A DNA stretch of 64,000 nucleotides from Anaerolineales bacterium. Lineage in GTDB: Bacteria > Chloroflexota > Anaerolineae > Anaerolineales > Villigracilaceae. Under the pieces are notes generated by a model, which saw nothing but the letters and a program-made list of their open reading frames with translations, had not been told where the DNA came from and made no database searches. The stretch covers positions 62,001 to 126,000 of the forward strand of contig JACKAW010000002.1 of assembly GCA_020634885.1 (NCBI GenBank). Direction: 5' to 3'. How positions within the stretch are numbered: position 1 is the stretch's first letter; each line of letters begins with the position of its first letter. The position numbers and the translations under genes are program-made. Of the stretch, positions 8,135-17,156 are shown piece by piece.

Positions 8135-9016
8135 TTACTCCTTGAGCCGATACGACACAAACGCAATCGTGCGGTTATCTGGCGCCCACGAATTGACGTT
8201 GATGGTTCCCTGTCCGCCAAATAAACTGACAATGGTTTTGGACCCGCCCCCAGTCGAGGGAATGAGGCGCAGCTCCACATTCTTATTCGCAGGATGGTCG
8301 CCAGGTTCCACATCCCCTTTTTTGTAGGCGATGTATACGACCCATTGATTGTCAGGCGAGACATGCGGGAACCAGCAGTTGGCTTCTTCGTTCACCATGT
8401 GCGTGGGATTCGCACCGTCCGTTTCCATGCGCCAGACTTGCATGAGTCCGCTGCGCACCGAGTTGAACCAAATGTATTTTCCATCGGGCGAATATTCGGG
8501 ACCATCATCGAGACCAGGTAAATTCGTGAGTTGAGTTTCTTCGCCGCCATCAACTGAGATAGTGTAAATGTCATACTGCCCGCCGCGTTCTGCGCAATAG
8601 GCGAGGCGCGCCCCATCGGGTGACCAGCCGTGCAAATAACTGGGACCCTTCTCCGTCACCAAACGCGGAACGCCGCCGCTCATCGGCACGATGTAAATTC
8701 TTGAGGTCGCGTCTTCATTTGTGAAGTGACTGACCGCGAGTTCAGTATTATCGGGTGAAAGCACATGATCGTTGTTGCAATCAATCGCAAAGCCTGTGTT
8801 GATTTCTTTTACTGCGCCGCTTGCCATCTCGTAAGTGAACATGCGCCCGTTGCTGTTGAAGACCAAATATTTTCCGTCCTTCGTCCAGTTCGGCGCTTCG
8901 ATGGCGTGGTCAAACTCTTTCAAAAATTTTCGCTCGCCTGTGAAGACATCCACCGTTTCGAGAATGCTGAACGAGTCGCGCTGAGCGATCCATTGCCTTA
9001 AAGTTTCAATGTCCAT
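8135..9016 (-). CDS. TolB-like WD40/PD40 beta-propeller protein
   Basis: Protein of 293 residues built of PD40-type blades: SPDNTELAVSHF, GWSPDGARLAYCAERGGQYDIYTISVDGG, EYSPDGKYIWFNSVRSGLMQVWRMETDG and HVSPDNQWVVYIAYKKG. These SPDG..-I/V-Y repeats are typical of TolB and of the propeller domains of peptidases and oligogalacturonate lyases. It has no signal peptide and no catalytic domain is attached. The start is set at the ATG preceded by TTGGAG; an upstream ATG at 9139 would add 41 unlike residues. Partnered with the sugar dehydrogenase downstream, it may bind or modify a sugar derivative in the cytoplasm. The specific function is not known. Confidence 0.8.
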   Translation of the reverse strand: MDIETLRQWIAQRDSFSILETVDVFTGERKFLKEFDHAIEAPNWTKDGKYLVFNSNGRMFTYEMASGAVKEINTGFAIDCNNDHVLSPDNTELAVSHFTNEDATSRIYIVPMSGGVPRLVTEKGPSYLHGWSPDGARLAYCAERGGQYDIYTISVDGGEETQLTNLPGLDDGPEYSPDGKYIWFNSVRSGLMQVWRMETDGANPTHMVNEEANCWFPHVSPDNQWVVYIAYKKGDVEPGDHPANKNVELRLIPSTGGGSKTIVSLFGGQGTINVNSWAPDNRTIAFVSYRLKE

Positions 9017-9184
9017 TGTTTGCTCCAATGTTGAGAAGATGAAATTCTGTAGGTTTATCATATCATCCCCCTTGGCTTGGATGGATCCTAAGGTGTTACA
9101 CTTCTTAGCGAGTCGATCAATGAACATACAGGAAGTCAATGAAAATTTTAGCTTAATGGAGAAAATCTCTCTAGTAGGTGTTCG

Positions 9185-10099
9185 ATGTTAAATTCCAATC
9201 TCAAAGGCATTGGTTTTCTTCTGCTGGCAATGCTGGTCGGTTCGACACAAGCCGTCGCCGTGAAATGGATCGGCGGTAATTATTCCGTGCTGGAGATCGT
9301 CACCTTTCGCAGTCTTGTCGCCTTGCTCATCACCGTCCTCTTCTTTTGGCTTGAAGGCGGCAAAGGCTTGCCCACCACCAACCATCGCGCCACCCAATAT
9401 TTGCGTGGATTTTTCCTCTTCCTCTCTTACACCACTTATATGATGGGTCTTGCCGCCCTGCCGCTGGCGAGTGTTGAGTCGCTTCGTTTTTCGGGTCCGC
9501 TGATGATCACCATTCTGTCTGTTTTCATGCTCGCTGAAAAAGTGGAATGGCAGCGCTGGCTGGCTTTAGTGATTGGATTTTCTGGCATTCTGCTGATCAT
9601 TCAACCTGGCTCGACTCAATTCAACGAAGGCTCTCTCTTCGTTTTGATCTCGGTTCTTTTCTACGCCCTGACCGTGATTCTAACCAGAAAGATGAATGCC
9701 GCTGATAGCAGCGCCACAATGGCGTATTTCAGCGTGTGGGTGTATCTGATTTCGGCTTTCGTTTTCTCTCCGCTTGCCGCCGCAGTGGGGGAGATTCCAA
9801 ACGCCCATCCCAGTGTCGCCTTTCTATTCCACGTCTGGGTAATGCCCACCGTGTTGGATTTTTCCGTCATGGCTGGCTTGGGACTCATTTGGAGTTTGTG
9901 GGCATACTTTATGACCCGCGCCTATAGCATTGCGCAGGCTTCGGTCATTGCCCCGTTTGAATATGCCTCGCTTCCCATCAGTATCTTATGGGGCTTCCTC
10001 TTCTGGCGCGAAATTCCAACCTTGCTCACCATCGCAGGCGCGGCGTTGACTCTGGCAAGCGGCATGTTTATTTTGTATCTGGATAGAAAGAAGAAATAG
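9185..10099 (+). CDS. EamA family (DMT) transporter
   Basis: Inner-membrane metabolite exporter/importer of the drug/metabolite transporter superfamily, 304 residues with about ten hydrophobic helices arranged as two five-helix EamA repeats. The first repeat contains KWIGGNYSVLEIVTFRSLVAL and the conserved family stretch ALPLASVESLRFSGPLM; the second ends with APFEYASLPISILWGFLFWREIP, a typical EamA signature near the C-terminus. Transported substrate unknown. It is transcribed divergently from the TolB-like gene across a 168-nt region and stands alone before a convergent GH1 gene. Confidence 0.9.
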   Translation: MLNSNLKGIGFLLLAMLVGSTQAVAVKWIGGNYSVLEIVTFRSLVALLITVLFFWLEGGKGLPTTNHRATQYLRGFFLFLSYTTYMMGLAALPLASVESLRFSGPLMITILSVFMLAEKVEWQRWLALVIGFSGILLIIQPGSTQFNEGSLFVLISVLFYALTVILTRKMNAADSSATMAYFSVWVYLISAFVFSPLAAAVGEIPNAHPSVAFLFHVWVMPTVLDFSVMAGLGLIWSLWAYFMTRAYSIAQASVIAPFEYASLPISILWGFLFWREIPTLLTIAGAALTLASGMFILYLDRKKK

Positions 10100-10111
10100 T
10101 TGTTTGTTCAT

Positions 10112-10178
10112 CCACGAAGAACACGAATTTTCACGAAGAGTAGGTCAAAAACTTCGTGTGGCTTCGTGAACTTCGTGG
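10112..10178. repeat. TTCGTGG-type inverted word repeat
   Basis: Left arm 10112-10140 reads CCACGAAGA, ACACGAATT, TTCACGAAG; right arm 10151-10178 reads ACTTCGTGT, GGCTTCGTGAA, CTTCGTGG. Each arm repeats the word CTTCGTG (or its complement CACGAAG) at about 9-10 nt spacing, and the two arms can pair. It lies between the convergent EamA and GH1 genes and may act as a terminator for either. Confidence 0.75.
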
Positions 10179-10191
10179 AAACCAGCATTTT

Positions 10192-11514
10192 TTATTCTGC
10201 CACTTCGTTTTTTCGAATGACTTCAGCGTAAAACTCGCCACTGTCTTTCACGGTGCGTCTCTGCGTTTCGTAATCCACATGTACCAGCCCGAAGCGTTTG
10301 GTGTAGCCGTGTGCCCATTCAAAATTATCGAGCAGTGACCAGGCAAAGTAGCCGCGCACATCCACGCCATCGAGCATGGAGAGGCGGGTTTGGATGAGGT
10401 GTTGTTTCAAGTAATCAAGGCGGCGTGGGTCGTGGACTTTTCCATCAGCGTTGACTTCGTCTTGGAAGGCAGATCCATTTTCGGTGATGTAAAGAGGCGG
10501 CAGTTTGTAATCCTGATAGAGCCTCACGAGCAAGCGGCGCAGGGAGGGGGCGCAGACTTCCCAATCCATTTCGGTGTATTCCGAGTTTGGCATTTTTACA
10601 AACTTGCCGTCGCCGCTGATGACATGCCGCGAGTAAAAATTAAGTCCCCAAAAATCCAACTCTTGCGCGACCAATGCCATGTCGCCATCTTTGAAGGTCG
10701 TGAGATGTTGTTCTGCTTTTTCATAGGCTTTGGGCGAGTAATGTCCCTTGAAAATTGGCTCCATGAAATGCGTTTCGCTTTCCTTCCAAATTACTTCGGC
10801 GGCGGCGAGGTCTTTGGGCGAATTGGTCTGCGCTTCAAAGGGCCACAAGTTGATCACGATCCCCGCCATCAAATTTGAGTTCGCGTTGCGAATTGCCTGC
10901 ACGCCCAAGCCATGCGCCACCATCACATTATGTGCCACGCGGTAGGCAATGCCTTCGTCCTTGAAGCCTGGCGCGTGCGCCCCGTACAGATTGCCAACAA
11001 ACGCCACCACCGCAGGCTCGTTGAAGGTCGTCCAGTTTTTGATGCGGTCGCCTAGGCGCTTTACCATCAGCGCGGCGTAATCAGCAAAGGCATAAGCGGT
11101 ATCGCGGTTTTCCCAGCCGCCCAAATCTTGAAGCGCCTGCGGCAAATCCCAGTGATACAGAGTGATATACGGTTCGATGTTCGCAGCGCAAAGCGTATCG
11201 ACCAAGCGGTCGTAAAAATCCAACCCTTTCAAGTTGACTTTTCCGCGCCCGTGGGGGATGACACGCGGCCACGAAGTAGAGAATCGATACGCTTTCAACC
11301 CGAGGTGGCGCATGAGGGCAATGTCTTCTTCGTAGCGGTGATAATGGTCGCAGGCAACATTGCCCGTATCGCCATTCGTTACCTTGCCTGGCGTCTGTGA
11401 AAAGCGATCCCAGATCGATTCGCCCTTGCCGTCTTCGTTCCACGCGCCTTCGATTTGATACGAGGCGGTTGCCGCTCCCCAAACAAAATCATGCGGAAAT
11501 TTGTAATTTGTCAT
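10192..11514 (-). CDS. GH1 beta-glucosidase
   Basis: Retaining beta-glucosidase or related beta-glycosidase of family GH1, 440 residues, the normal family length. The N-terminal signature FVWGAATASYQIEGAWNEDG, the acid/base glutamate E166 in TFNEP and the nucleophile E345 in YITENG are all present, as is the aglycone-site WSLLDNFEWAHGYTKRFGL stretch near the C-terminus. No signal peptide, so it is cytoplasmic and would cleave cellobiose-like or manno-configured disaccharides. It is a minus-strand gene 120 nt downstream of the LuxR/MalT-type regulator stop, so it is possibly separately transcribed. No LacI-type operator was found upstream. Confidence 0.95.
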   Translation of the reverse strand: MTNYKFPHDFVWGAATASYQIEGAWNEDGKGESIWDRFSQTPGKVTNGDTGNVACDHYHRYEEDIALMRHLGLKAYRFSTSWPRVIPHGRGKVNLKGLDFYDRLVDTLCAANIEPYITLYHWDLPQALQDLGGWENRDTAYAFADYAALMVKRLGDRIKNWTTFNEPAVVAFVGNLYGAHAPGFKDEGIAYRVAHNVMVAHGLGVQAIRNANSNLMAGIVINLWPFEAQTNSPKDLAAAEVIWKESETHFMEPIFKGHYSPKAYEKAEQHLTTFKDGDMALVAQELDFWGLNFYSRHVISGDGKFVKMPNSEYTEMDWEVCAPSLRRLLVRLYQDYKLPPLYITENGSAFQDEVNADGKVHDPRRLDYLKQHLIQTRLSMLDGVDVRGYFAWSLLDNFEWAHGYTKRFGLVHVDYETQRRTVKDSGEFYAEVIRKNEVAE

Positions 11515-11635
11515 TGGATGAAATCCTTTTTGATGAAAGATACTTGTTGCGTTGCCATACGTTTAACCCGCGCCTCCTGCCAGACGTTGCGCCTGATTCA
11601 CATCCCAAACCTGTTGCCCCGCTGAACGTTTTTCC

Positions 11636-14600
11636 TCAAGGAATCAGTTTCAATTGCTTGGCTTTGGATACAGCCAGCATACGGCTGTTGACCTTGAGTT
11701 TTGTGTAAATGTTCCCGAGGTGGGTTTTGATGGTGCTCTCTGAAACCGATAATTTTTTAGACATCTCGCGGTTGGAATATCCCTCGCTCAATAAATAAAG
11801 GATCTCCTGCTCGCGCATGGAAATTGAAGCTGAGGTGGAAAGGTTTTCAAGTTCACCTTTGGAAGGGCGGGCTTGTTCGGTGGTGACAGCCAGCATTTTT
11901 AATACCTTTTGCAGAAATGCCTGCGCTTCTGTGTTCAGGCTTTGTGTTTCTGAAACCAGCAGCAAAATGGGCGCGCACATTTCTCCCCAACTTAAGAATG
12001 GACGAATAAATTTCTCCGGCGCCGAAAGCCGAATGGCGCCTGTCATCACCTGCACCGATTGGTTGACCTTGTTTTGCCAGAACAACGCCAGTGAGAGCAG
12101 AATGCGTACTCCTTGTAGGGGGTCGATCATGATCACGGACGGGAATTTATCAATGATATTCCAGAGGATTTCTTCGGCTTCTCTAAACATGCCTCTTTGC
12201 ATCAAAAGTTCAGCACGCATTTGTTGTAATAGATGATTTTCATTTTCTGTTGAAATTTCCAACAACAGGGCTTCAGCATTTTCAATATTGCCGCTGCGCA
12301 GGTTAATGCGAATTTCGTGCGCAAGTAAATCTTCATTTGTCCATACTCCGGCTGGGCGGCGGAGGTTAAGATTGCGCGCTGTCTGAATGGTAGCCAGTGC
12401 TTCTTCTTTTTGTCCCAGCGCCAGTTGGATTTTTGCCCTTAAGATGGCATTTTGGATGGGCATGTTGCTGCTGGTGGGGTTGGGGTCCACTTCTTGCGAT
12501 TGCTTTAAGTATTTTTGTGCAATCTCAATTTCATTACGTTCAAAATGCAATTGGCTCAAAATATTAAGAGCAATACTGGCAGTTTCCGGGTACTGTCCGC
12601 GCTGTGATAGTGCTTTTTCCAAGATCTGCCTGCATAGTTTTTCAGCCCGCCGTAACTGCCCCGCGTAGAGAAATCGTTTTGCGAGTGTGCCACCCGACAT
12701 TAAGATGACAAACAGGTTGTTTTGAGAAAGTGACTCGTTGAAAAGATCCAAAATTGGTTCTTCAGGATATTCCTGGCATTGGCTGTAGTTGGGCTTTAAG
12801 AGATACAGCCTGTTTAATAAATGCCAGCGTGAGGCGTGTTCATTATCATGTCGTGTGGGGGGGACGAAGGTATTGCCTTGCCCCCAAATTTGTTTAATCT
12901 GTTGAATTTCTGAAAGCACGTCTTTTTCATCGAGTGTGCGCAGGCTTTCAGGTTTGCTGGATATGTTGTGCTCGATGTGGCTGATGTATTTTTCGATCTT
13001 TCTTTGCGAGAGTGCATTATTTGCCAGGCGCATATAAACGAAAAGCAGATTTTTATGCTTTTGAACCACATTTTCAGGCAGGTCTTGCAGCCAGCGCAAC
13101 AGGCGTGAATCTTCGCCAAATTGCTCCAGTTCGCGCAGCGCCATCTCTTCGATAAGGGTTGCGGCTTCCTCCCATGCCTCGATGGATAACAGGTGGAAGA
13201 TGGCATCGGCGGGCGCGTATTGTTCGCGGTACCACTTTGCGGCACGTTGATGAAGGTTTTGCACATCGCGAGGGTGGCGCGCATGAAGTTGGCTGTATAA
13301 CATCTCGGCAAAAAGATCGTGGTAGCGATACCAGCCTTGTTCTTCAAGACGGATGATAAAGAGATTTTCATGCCATAGCCGCTCAAGAATTTCACTTGAG
13401 TCGCTGCGCTCGGTAACAGCATTGCACAAATTTCCGGTCAGGTTTTTGAGAATGGCTGTTTTTAATAAAAAGGATTGGATTTCAGGGCTGGAGCGTTGCA
13501 GAACGGTTTCCATAAAATATTCACGCATGTAAATATGTGCGCCGCTGAAGGTGTCAATAAATTGACGTTGGTCGCTTTGTTTGCTCAACGCCAGGGCGGT
13601 TAACGTCAGCCCGGCAGCCCAGCCTTCAGTATGTTTGACCAGTTTTTCCAGATCATCATAGGCAAGGGTGGGTTCCTGTACATATTGTTGCAGATAGTTG
13701 ACCCCTTCTGCATTTGTAAAACGAAGGTCGTTTACATCCAATTCAGCAACCATACCCTGTGCCCGTAAATGACCAAGTGAAAGCGGCGGGCGGGTATGAC
13801 CTGAAATGACCAATTGCACCTCCGGCGGGAAATGCTCAAGCCAGAATTGCAATGTGTCATAAATGATGGAGTGATTGATACGGTGGAAATCGTCTAATAC
13901 CAAACCAAGACGCGGATGAAACGCCTGCGCTTCAATGATACTTTTGCTCAGGTGGTGAACAGCTTCTGTGGGTTGAATCGCAGAGTTTGAGCTGATGTAG
14001 GTGAGTAGGTCTGCGCCAAAATCTGAATAAACAGTTTGAAAGGCGGTAATAACCGAATATAAAAAGCGAGGCGGGTTGTTATCATGTTCATCGAGTGTGA
14101 GCCAGGCTATGGGGTATCCACAGTTTTGTTTCCAATGGTTGAGCAGGGTGCTTTTTCCAAACCCACTGGGGGCATGGATCAAGGTGAGGGGAGTGCTGAT
14201 TTTCTGGTTAAGGCGCGTGCGTGACACCAGTTGTCTGGGCAGGACGGGAACGGTAATTTTTGTGAGCGGGAGAAACGACGAGTCGATGCGTGATGCGAGC
14301 AAGTATGGGCTGCTTGGCATGGCACTGGCAGGTGCAGCATCGGCTTGTGGTTCGCCATTTAATGTTGCTGCAATTTGTTGTAATCTTTCGAGGGTTAGTT
14401 CTTCGGTTTTGCCAAGGTAGGCTTTGTAGAGTTTCCCATCTCTGCGTTTGTAGGCATACCAATAGGATGTATTACGGCGTAATTCGTGCTGGGCAACAAA
14501 CCCCCCACTCGGGTTTTTAAAAGAAAATTTTACAGCTTTGGTTAGCCATTCGAACCAAAGTAAGGAACCAACGAGGATGGGACGGGGCGATATTTGTAAA

Positions 14601-14638
14601 AAACCGTCCTTAATGACTGCTTTTTTATCATCAGACAT
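11636..14638 (-). CDS. LuxR/MalT-type STAND ATPase transcriptional activator
   Basis: Large one-component activator of 1000 residues. Residues 1-95 form an unusual N-terminal extension (aromatic- and Lys-rich, RRNTSYWYAYKRRDGKLYKAYLG-type) not present in E. coli MalT. The STAND ATPase follows, with Walker A APSGFGKST at 156-164 and an LVLDDFHRI Walker B-like strand. The middle is tetratricopeptide-like helical repeats for effector sensing. The C-terminus is a LuxR helix-turn-helix: MREQEILYLLSEGYSNREMSKKLSVSESTIKTHLGNIY. It is divergent from the oligosaccharide importer across 530 nt, so it is the most likely activator of that operon, probably with an imported sugar as inducer. Start ATG has a CGGAG RBS. 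Confidence 0.9.
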   Translation of the reverse strand: MSDDKKAVIKDGFLQISPRPILVGSLLWFEWLTKAVKFSFKNPSGGFVAQHELRRNTSYWYAYKRRDGKLYKAYLGKTEELTLERLQQIAATLNGEPQADAAPASAMPSSPYLLASRIDSSFLPLTKITVPVLPRQLVSRTRLNQKISTPLTLIHAPSGFGKSTLLNHWKQNCGYPIAWLTLDEHDNNPPRFLYSVITAFQTVYSDFGADLLTYISSNSAIQPTEAVHHLSKSIIEAQAFHPRLGLVLDDFHRINHSIIYDTLQFWLEHFPPEVQLVISGHTRPPLSLGHLRAQGMVAELDVNDLRFTNAEGVNYLQQYVQEPTLAYDDLEKLVKHTEGWAAGLTLTALALSKQSDQRQFIDTFSGAHIYMREYFMETVLQRSSPEIQSFLLKTAILKNLTGNLCNAVTERSDSSEILERLWHENLFIIRLEEQGWYRYHDLFAEMLYSQLHARHPRDVQNLHQRAAKWYREQYAPADAIFHLLSIEAWEEAATLIEEMALRELEQFGEDSRLLRWLQDLPENVVQKHKNLLFVYMRLANNALSQRKIEKYISHIEHNISSKPESLRTLDEKDVLSEIQQIKQIWGQGNTFVPPTRHDNEHASRWHLLNRLYLLKPNYSQCQEYPEEPILDLFNESLSQNNLFVILMSGGTLAKRFLYAGQLRRAEKLCRQILEKALSQRGQYPETASIALNILSQLHFERNEIEIAQKYLKQSQEVDPNPTSSNMPIQNAILRAKIQLALGQKEEALATIQTARNLNLRRPAGVWTNEDLLAHEIRINLRSGNIENAEALLLEISTENENHLLQQMRAELLMQRGMFREAEEILWNIIDKFPSVIMIDPLQGVRILLSLALFWQNKVNQSVQVMTGAIRLSAPEKFIRPFLSWGEMCAPILLLVSETQSLNTEAQAFLQKVLKMLAVTTEQARPSKGELENLSTSASISMREQEILYLLSEGYSNREMSKKLSVSESTIKTHLGNIYTKLKVNSRMLAVSKAKQLKLIP

Positions 14639-14650
14639 GGAGACTCCGTT

Positions 14651-14694
14651 AAAAGTTACCCAACAGGGGGGATTATACCCGTTGGGTAACTTTT
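14651..14694 (-). promoter_or_regulatory. inverted repeat enclosing the -10 box of the LuxR/MalT-type gene
   Basis: AAAAGTTACCCAAC (14651-14664) and GTTGGGTAACTTTT (14681-14694) are perfect 14-bp arms. The 16 nt between them contain, on the minus strand, GGGTATAATCC: a consensus -10 box (14677-14672) for the regulator gene starting at 14638. The palindrome therefore flanks the promoter core and looks like an operator. On the plus strand the right arm is followed by T7, so it could also act as a terminator. Confidence 0.6.
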
Positions 14695-14782
14695 TTTGTC
14701 GATAATCTTTTGTTAACCAGATTTTGTCCAGCTTTTTTCGATTTTATCCTTCTCAAAAAATCATCCAAATACCTGATTAAAA

Positions 14783-14794
14783 TGCAAAGTGCAA
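14783..14794 (+). promoter_or_regulatory. candidate activator box 1 (TGCAA-AG-TGCAA)
   Basis: TGCAAAGTGCAA, itself a direct repeat of TGCAA at 7-nt spacing. The exact reverse complement occurs at 14858-14869. Position between the divergent LuxR/MalT-type gene and the importer operon suggests a binding site for that regulator. Confidence 0.5.
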
Positions 14795-14857
14795 TCGTCT
14801 ATCCTTGAACTATTGGCGAATTGGTTTGTTATAAATTTTGAATAATTTTATTGATAT

Positions 14858-14869
14858 TTGCACTTTGCA
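14858..14869 (-). promoter_or_regulatory. candidate activator box 2 (inverted copy)
   Basis: TTGCACTTTGCA on the plus strand, the exact reverse complement of the box at 14783-14794. The two centres are 75 bp apart, close to seven helical turns, which would suit two proteins on the same DNA face or a loop. Confidence 0.5.
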
Positions 14870-15168
14870 ATATTTCATGCTTTTTCAAAGATTTACCCAT
14901 GCCCAATCTCTTAAATCTCTCACCGAAAGCCCCCGTCTTTTTTTATCTCTTTTGTACTTGTAGCTTTTCTGATTCTGAATAAGCCTGCTCTCAGGCTTGT
15001 TTTGATATCTAGGAGTTCGTCATCAGCAGATTTTTATGCCGATGTGCAAGTCCTAAATAAACATACGAATAAAGTTAATCACAAAAGGAGGTGACTTTTT
15101 AGGGGATACATCAAAATTTATAAGAGTTTCAATCAGTTATTTCAAATTCTAGAGGAGATAAACTCACC

Positions 15169-17070
15169 ATGAAGAAAATTTTGTACATTGTTTCTTTGTT
15201 GGTCATCGCTTCGATGATCCTCACTGCCTGCGCTTCACCTGCTACCGAAGCCCCTGTTGAAGAAGTCGCGACGGAAGCCGCACCCGAAGCTGCAACTGAA
15301 GAAGTTGCACCCGAAGAACCCGCCTCGAGCGAACCCGCCGACCCCAATTCTCTGCCCCGCAATGAGACCTTGTATTTCAATGGTCAACAGTGGGGTTCAG
15401 TTGTTGGTTGGAATCCTTACTCCACCAGCAACAATAATGGCATGGCTATTGCTCAGCAGGATAATGCCCGCGTGCTAATGTTCGAAACCCCATACGCATA
15501 CAACATGCTTGATGGTCAGGTTTATCCTTTGCTCGCAGACGGCGCATACACTTGGAATGATGCTCTCACTGAACTTAGCTTTGGTATCAATCCCGCTGCT
15601 CATTGGAGCGACGGCTCCCCTGTGACTGCTGAAGATGTTGCATATACCTGGGCTACCCATGTCAAGTACAACACTCCTACCGGCGCAGCAAATACAGCCT
15701 ATATCGAAGATATTGTTGCTTCCGACGGATCAGTTGTCATCAAAGCCAAATTAAAGGATGACGGCACGGCGGTCAATCCTCTTGTTGTTCAAGCTTATGT
15801 CAGTAGCAACTATGTTATTCAAATGGCTTGGACACAGACGCTTGAAGAACGCGCTGGTGGCGATGCCACTGCACTTCTTGCTGATACTGCTGAAGATGTA
15901 GTTTACTCCGGTCCGTATCACAAGTATTTTGCTGATGATTCCAAGGTGGTTATGATCCGTGACGATAATTACTGGGGTCAGGATGCTTCCATGTTTGGCA
16001 AGCTTCCTATTCCTCGTTACCTCGCTCACACGATCTTCAAGGATAATGCCGCTGGTACTACTGCTTTGACCGCTGGTGAAGTGGATGTATCTCAGCAGTT
16101 TAACTCCAATGTAAACCTGCTTTGGGAACAAGATGGTCTTCCCATCTCCACCTACCTGCCCGAGGCTCCTTATCAGATCGGTGCAAGCCTTCCCACCGCT
16201 TTCTTCAATTTGAAGTCCCCTGGTTTGGATCAGGTCGCCGTCCGCAAGGCGATTGCCATTGCAGTAGATTACCCCACCATCATTGCGAACGCGATGACAA
16301 ATCAGTCTGCCACCTTCGATCAGGCTCCTCGCTCTTTGATGAACCCGACCGCTGGCGAACAAGCTCTCTATGACCATGCCGCAGTTGCTGACCTTCAGTG
16401 GGCTGGCAATGACATCGAAGGCGCCAAAGCACTTCTCGATGAAGCTGGAATTGTGGATACTGACGGCGACGGCTGGCGCGAATACAATGGACAGAAACTC
16501 AGCTATGTTGCGACCTGCCCCAATGGCTGGTCTGACTGGCAGGCTGCCATTGAAGTAGTTGCCGCTGCTGGTAAGGAAATTGGTATCGATATCACCACTA
16601 ACTACCCTGAATGGGCTGTTTACCAGACCGTAGTTACCGCATCTGACCAACCGCTTCCTGAAGGCTATGACATCTTCATGATGTGGTCCGATGGCGCTGG
16701 TCCTACCCAACCTTGGTCACGTGTTCGCCACCTGATCAGCTCTGAATATGTTGGTATGGCTGGTAACTGGAACGGCAACTGGGGTGGTTACGCCAACGCG
16801 GATGCTGATGCTTTGATCGCTGCGATCCCCGGTATGACTGATGGCGCAGAAATCAACGCCGCGTACACCGAATTGGTCAAGATCTACCTGACCGATGTAC
16901 CTTCCTTCACCCTCATGTACCGCCCGCAGAGCTTCCACACTGTGAACGAGTCGGTTTGGACGAACTTCCCTTACGATGGCGATGGTACCAATCCTCCAGT
17001 TCCTCCAATGGATTTGATGGACGGCTGGGGTGTTGCTGGTCTCTACAATCTTGAGTTAGTCAACCCGTAA
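15169..17070 (+). CDS. Opp/Dpp-type ABC transporter substrate-binding lipoprotein
   Basis: Extracytoplasmic solute-binding protein of family 5 (SBP_bac_5), 633 residues. The lipoprotein signal peptide is MKKILYIVSLLVIASMILTAC with the lipobox LTAC, followed by an Ala/Glu/Pro/Thr-rich linker (residues 22-60) typical of Chloroflexota lipoproteins. The family segments YTWNDALTELSFGINPAAHWSDGSPVTAEDVAYTW and AVRKAIAIAVDYPTII are clear. Although annotated as peptide binding in general, close linkage to beta-mannosidase and GH3 genes, as for the beta-glucoside/mannoside Opp-type importers of Thermotoga, argues for oligosaccharide binding. First gene of a seven-gene plus-strand unit. Confidence 0.92.
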   Translation: MKKILYIVSLLVIASMILTACASPATEAPVEEVATEAAPEAATEEVAPEEPASSEPADPNSLPRNETLYFNGQQWGSVVGWNPYSTSNNNGMAIAQQDNARVLMFETPYAYNMLDGQVYPLLADGAYTWNDALTELSFGINPAAHWSDGSPVTAEDVAYTWATHVKYNTPTGAANTAYIEDIVASDGSVVIKAKLKDDGTAVNPLVVQAYVSSNYVIQMAWTQTLEERAGGDATALLADTAEDVVYSGPYHKYFADDSKVVMIRDDNYWGQDASMFGKLPIPRYLAHTIFKDNAAGTTALTAGEVDVSQQFNSNVNLLWEQDGLPISTYLPEAPYQIGASLPTAFFNLKSPGLDQVAVRKAIAIAVDYPTIIANAMTNQSATFDQAPRSLMNPTAGEQALYDHAAVADLQWAGNDIEGAKALLDEAGIVDTDGDGWREYNGQKLSYVATCPNGWSDWQAAIEVVAAAGKEIGIDITTNYPEWAVYQTVVTASDQPLPEGYDIFMMWSDGAGPTQPWSRVRHLISSEYVGMAGNWNGNWGGYANADADALIAAIPGMTDGAEINAAYTELVKIYLTDVPSFTLMYRPQSFHTVNESVWTNFPYDGDGTNPPVPPMDLMDGWGVAGLYNLELVNP

Positions 17071-17080
17071 TACTGAATGA

Positions 17081-17123
17081 AAACAATAGCCATGCCCTGC
17101 TTTGTAGGACATGGCTATTGTTT
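17081..17123 (+). terminator. attenuator hairpin after the binding-protein gene
   Basis: AAACAATAGCCATG (17081-17094) pairs with CATGGCTATTGTTT (17110-17123), a perfect 14-bp stem with a 15-nt loop, immediately after the binding-protein stop and before the permease RBS. Partial termination or 3' stabilisation here would make the binding protein more abundant than the membrane components. Confidence 0.75.
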
Positions 17124-17156
17124 AATGAATACTATCTATTGCAAGGAGGTGCGGCT

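Larger units (their letters stand above)
14695..15168 (+). promoter_or_regulatory. long regulatory leader of the oligosaccharide ABC operon
   Basis: About 470 nt without an ORF. It contains a pair of inverted 12-bp boxes (listed separately), a small terminator-like hairpin AAGCCTG-CTCT-CAGGCTT (14981-14987/14992-14998) followed by GTTTTG, and a perfect but orphan Shine-Dalgarno sequence AAAGGAGGTGA (15084-15094) about 75 nt before the start codon. The actual RBS of the binding-protein gene is AGAGGAG near 15150. Such a long leader suggests post-initiation control. Confidence 0.5.

Noticed and set aside
15751..16710. Minus-strand ORF of 319 codons opposite the Opp-type binding protein
   Set aside because: Shadow of a strongly supported gene; no recognisable family and no promoter or RBS.
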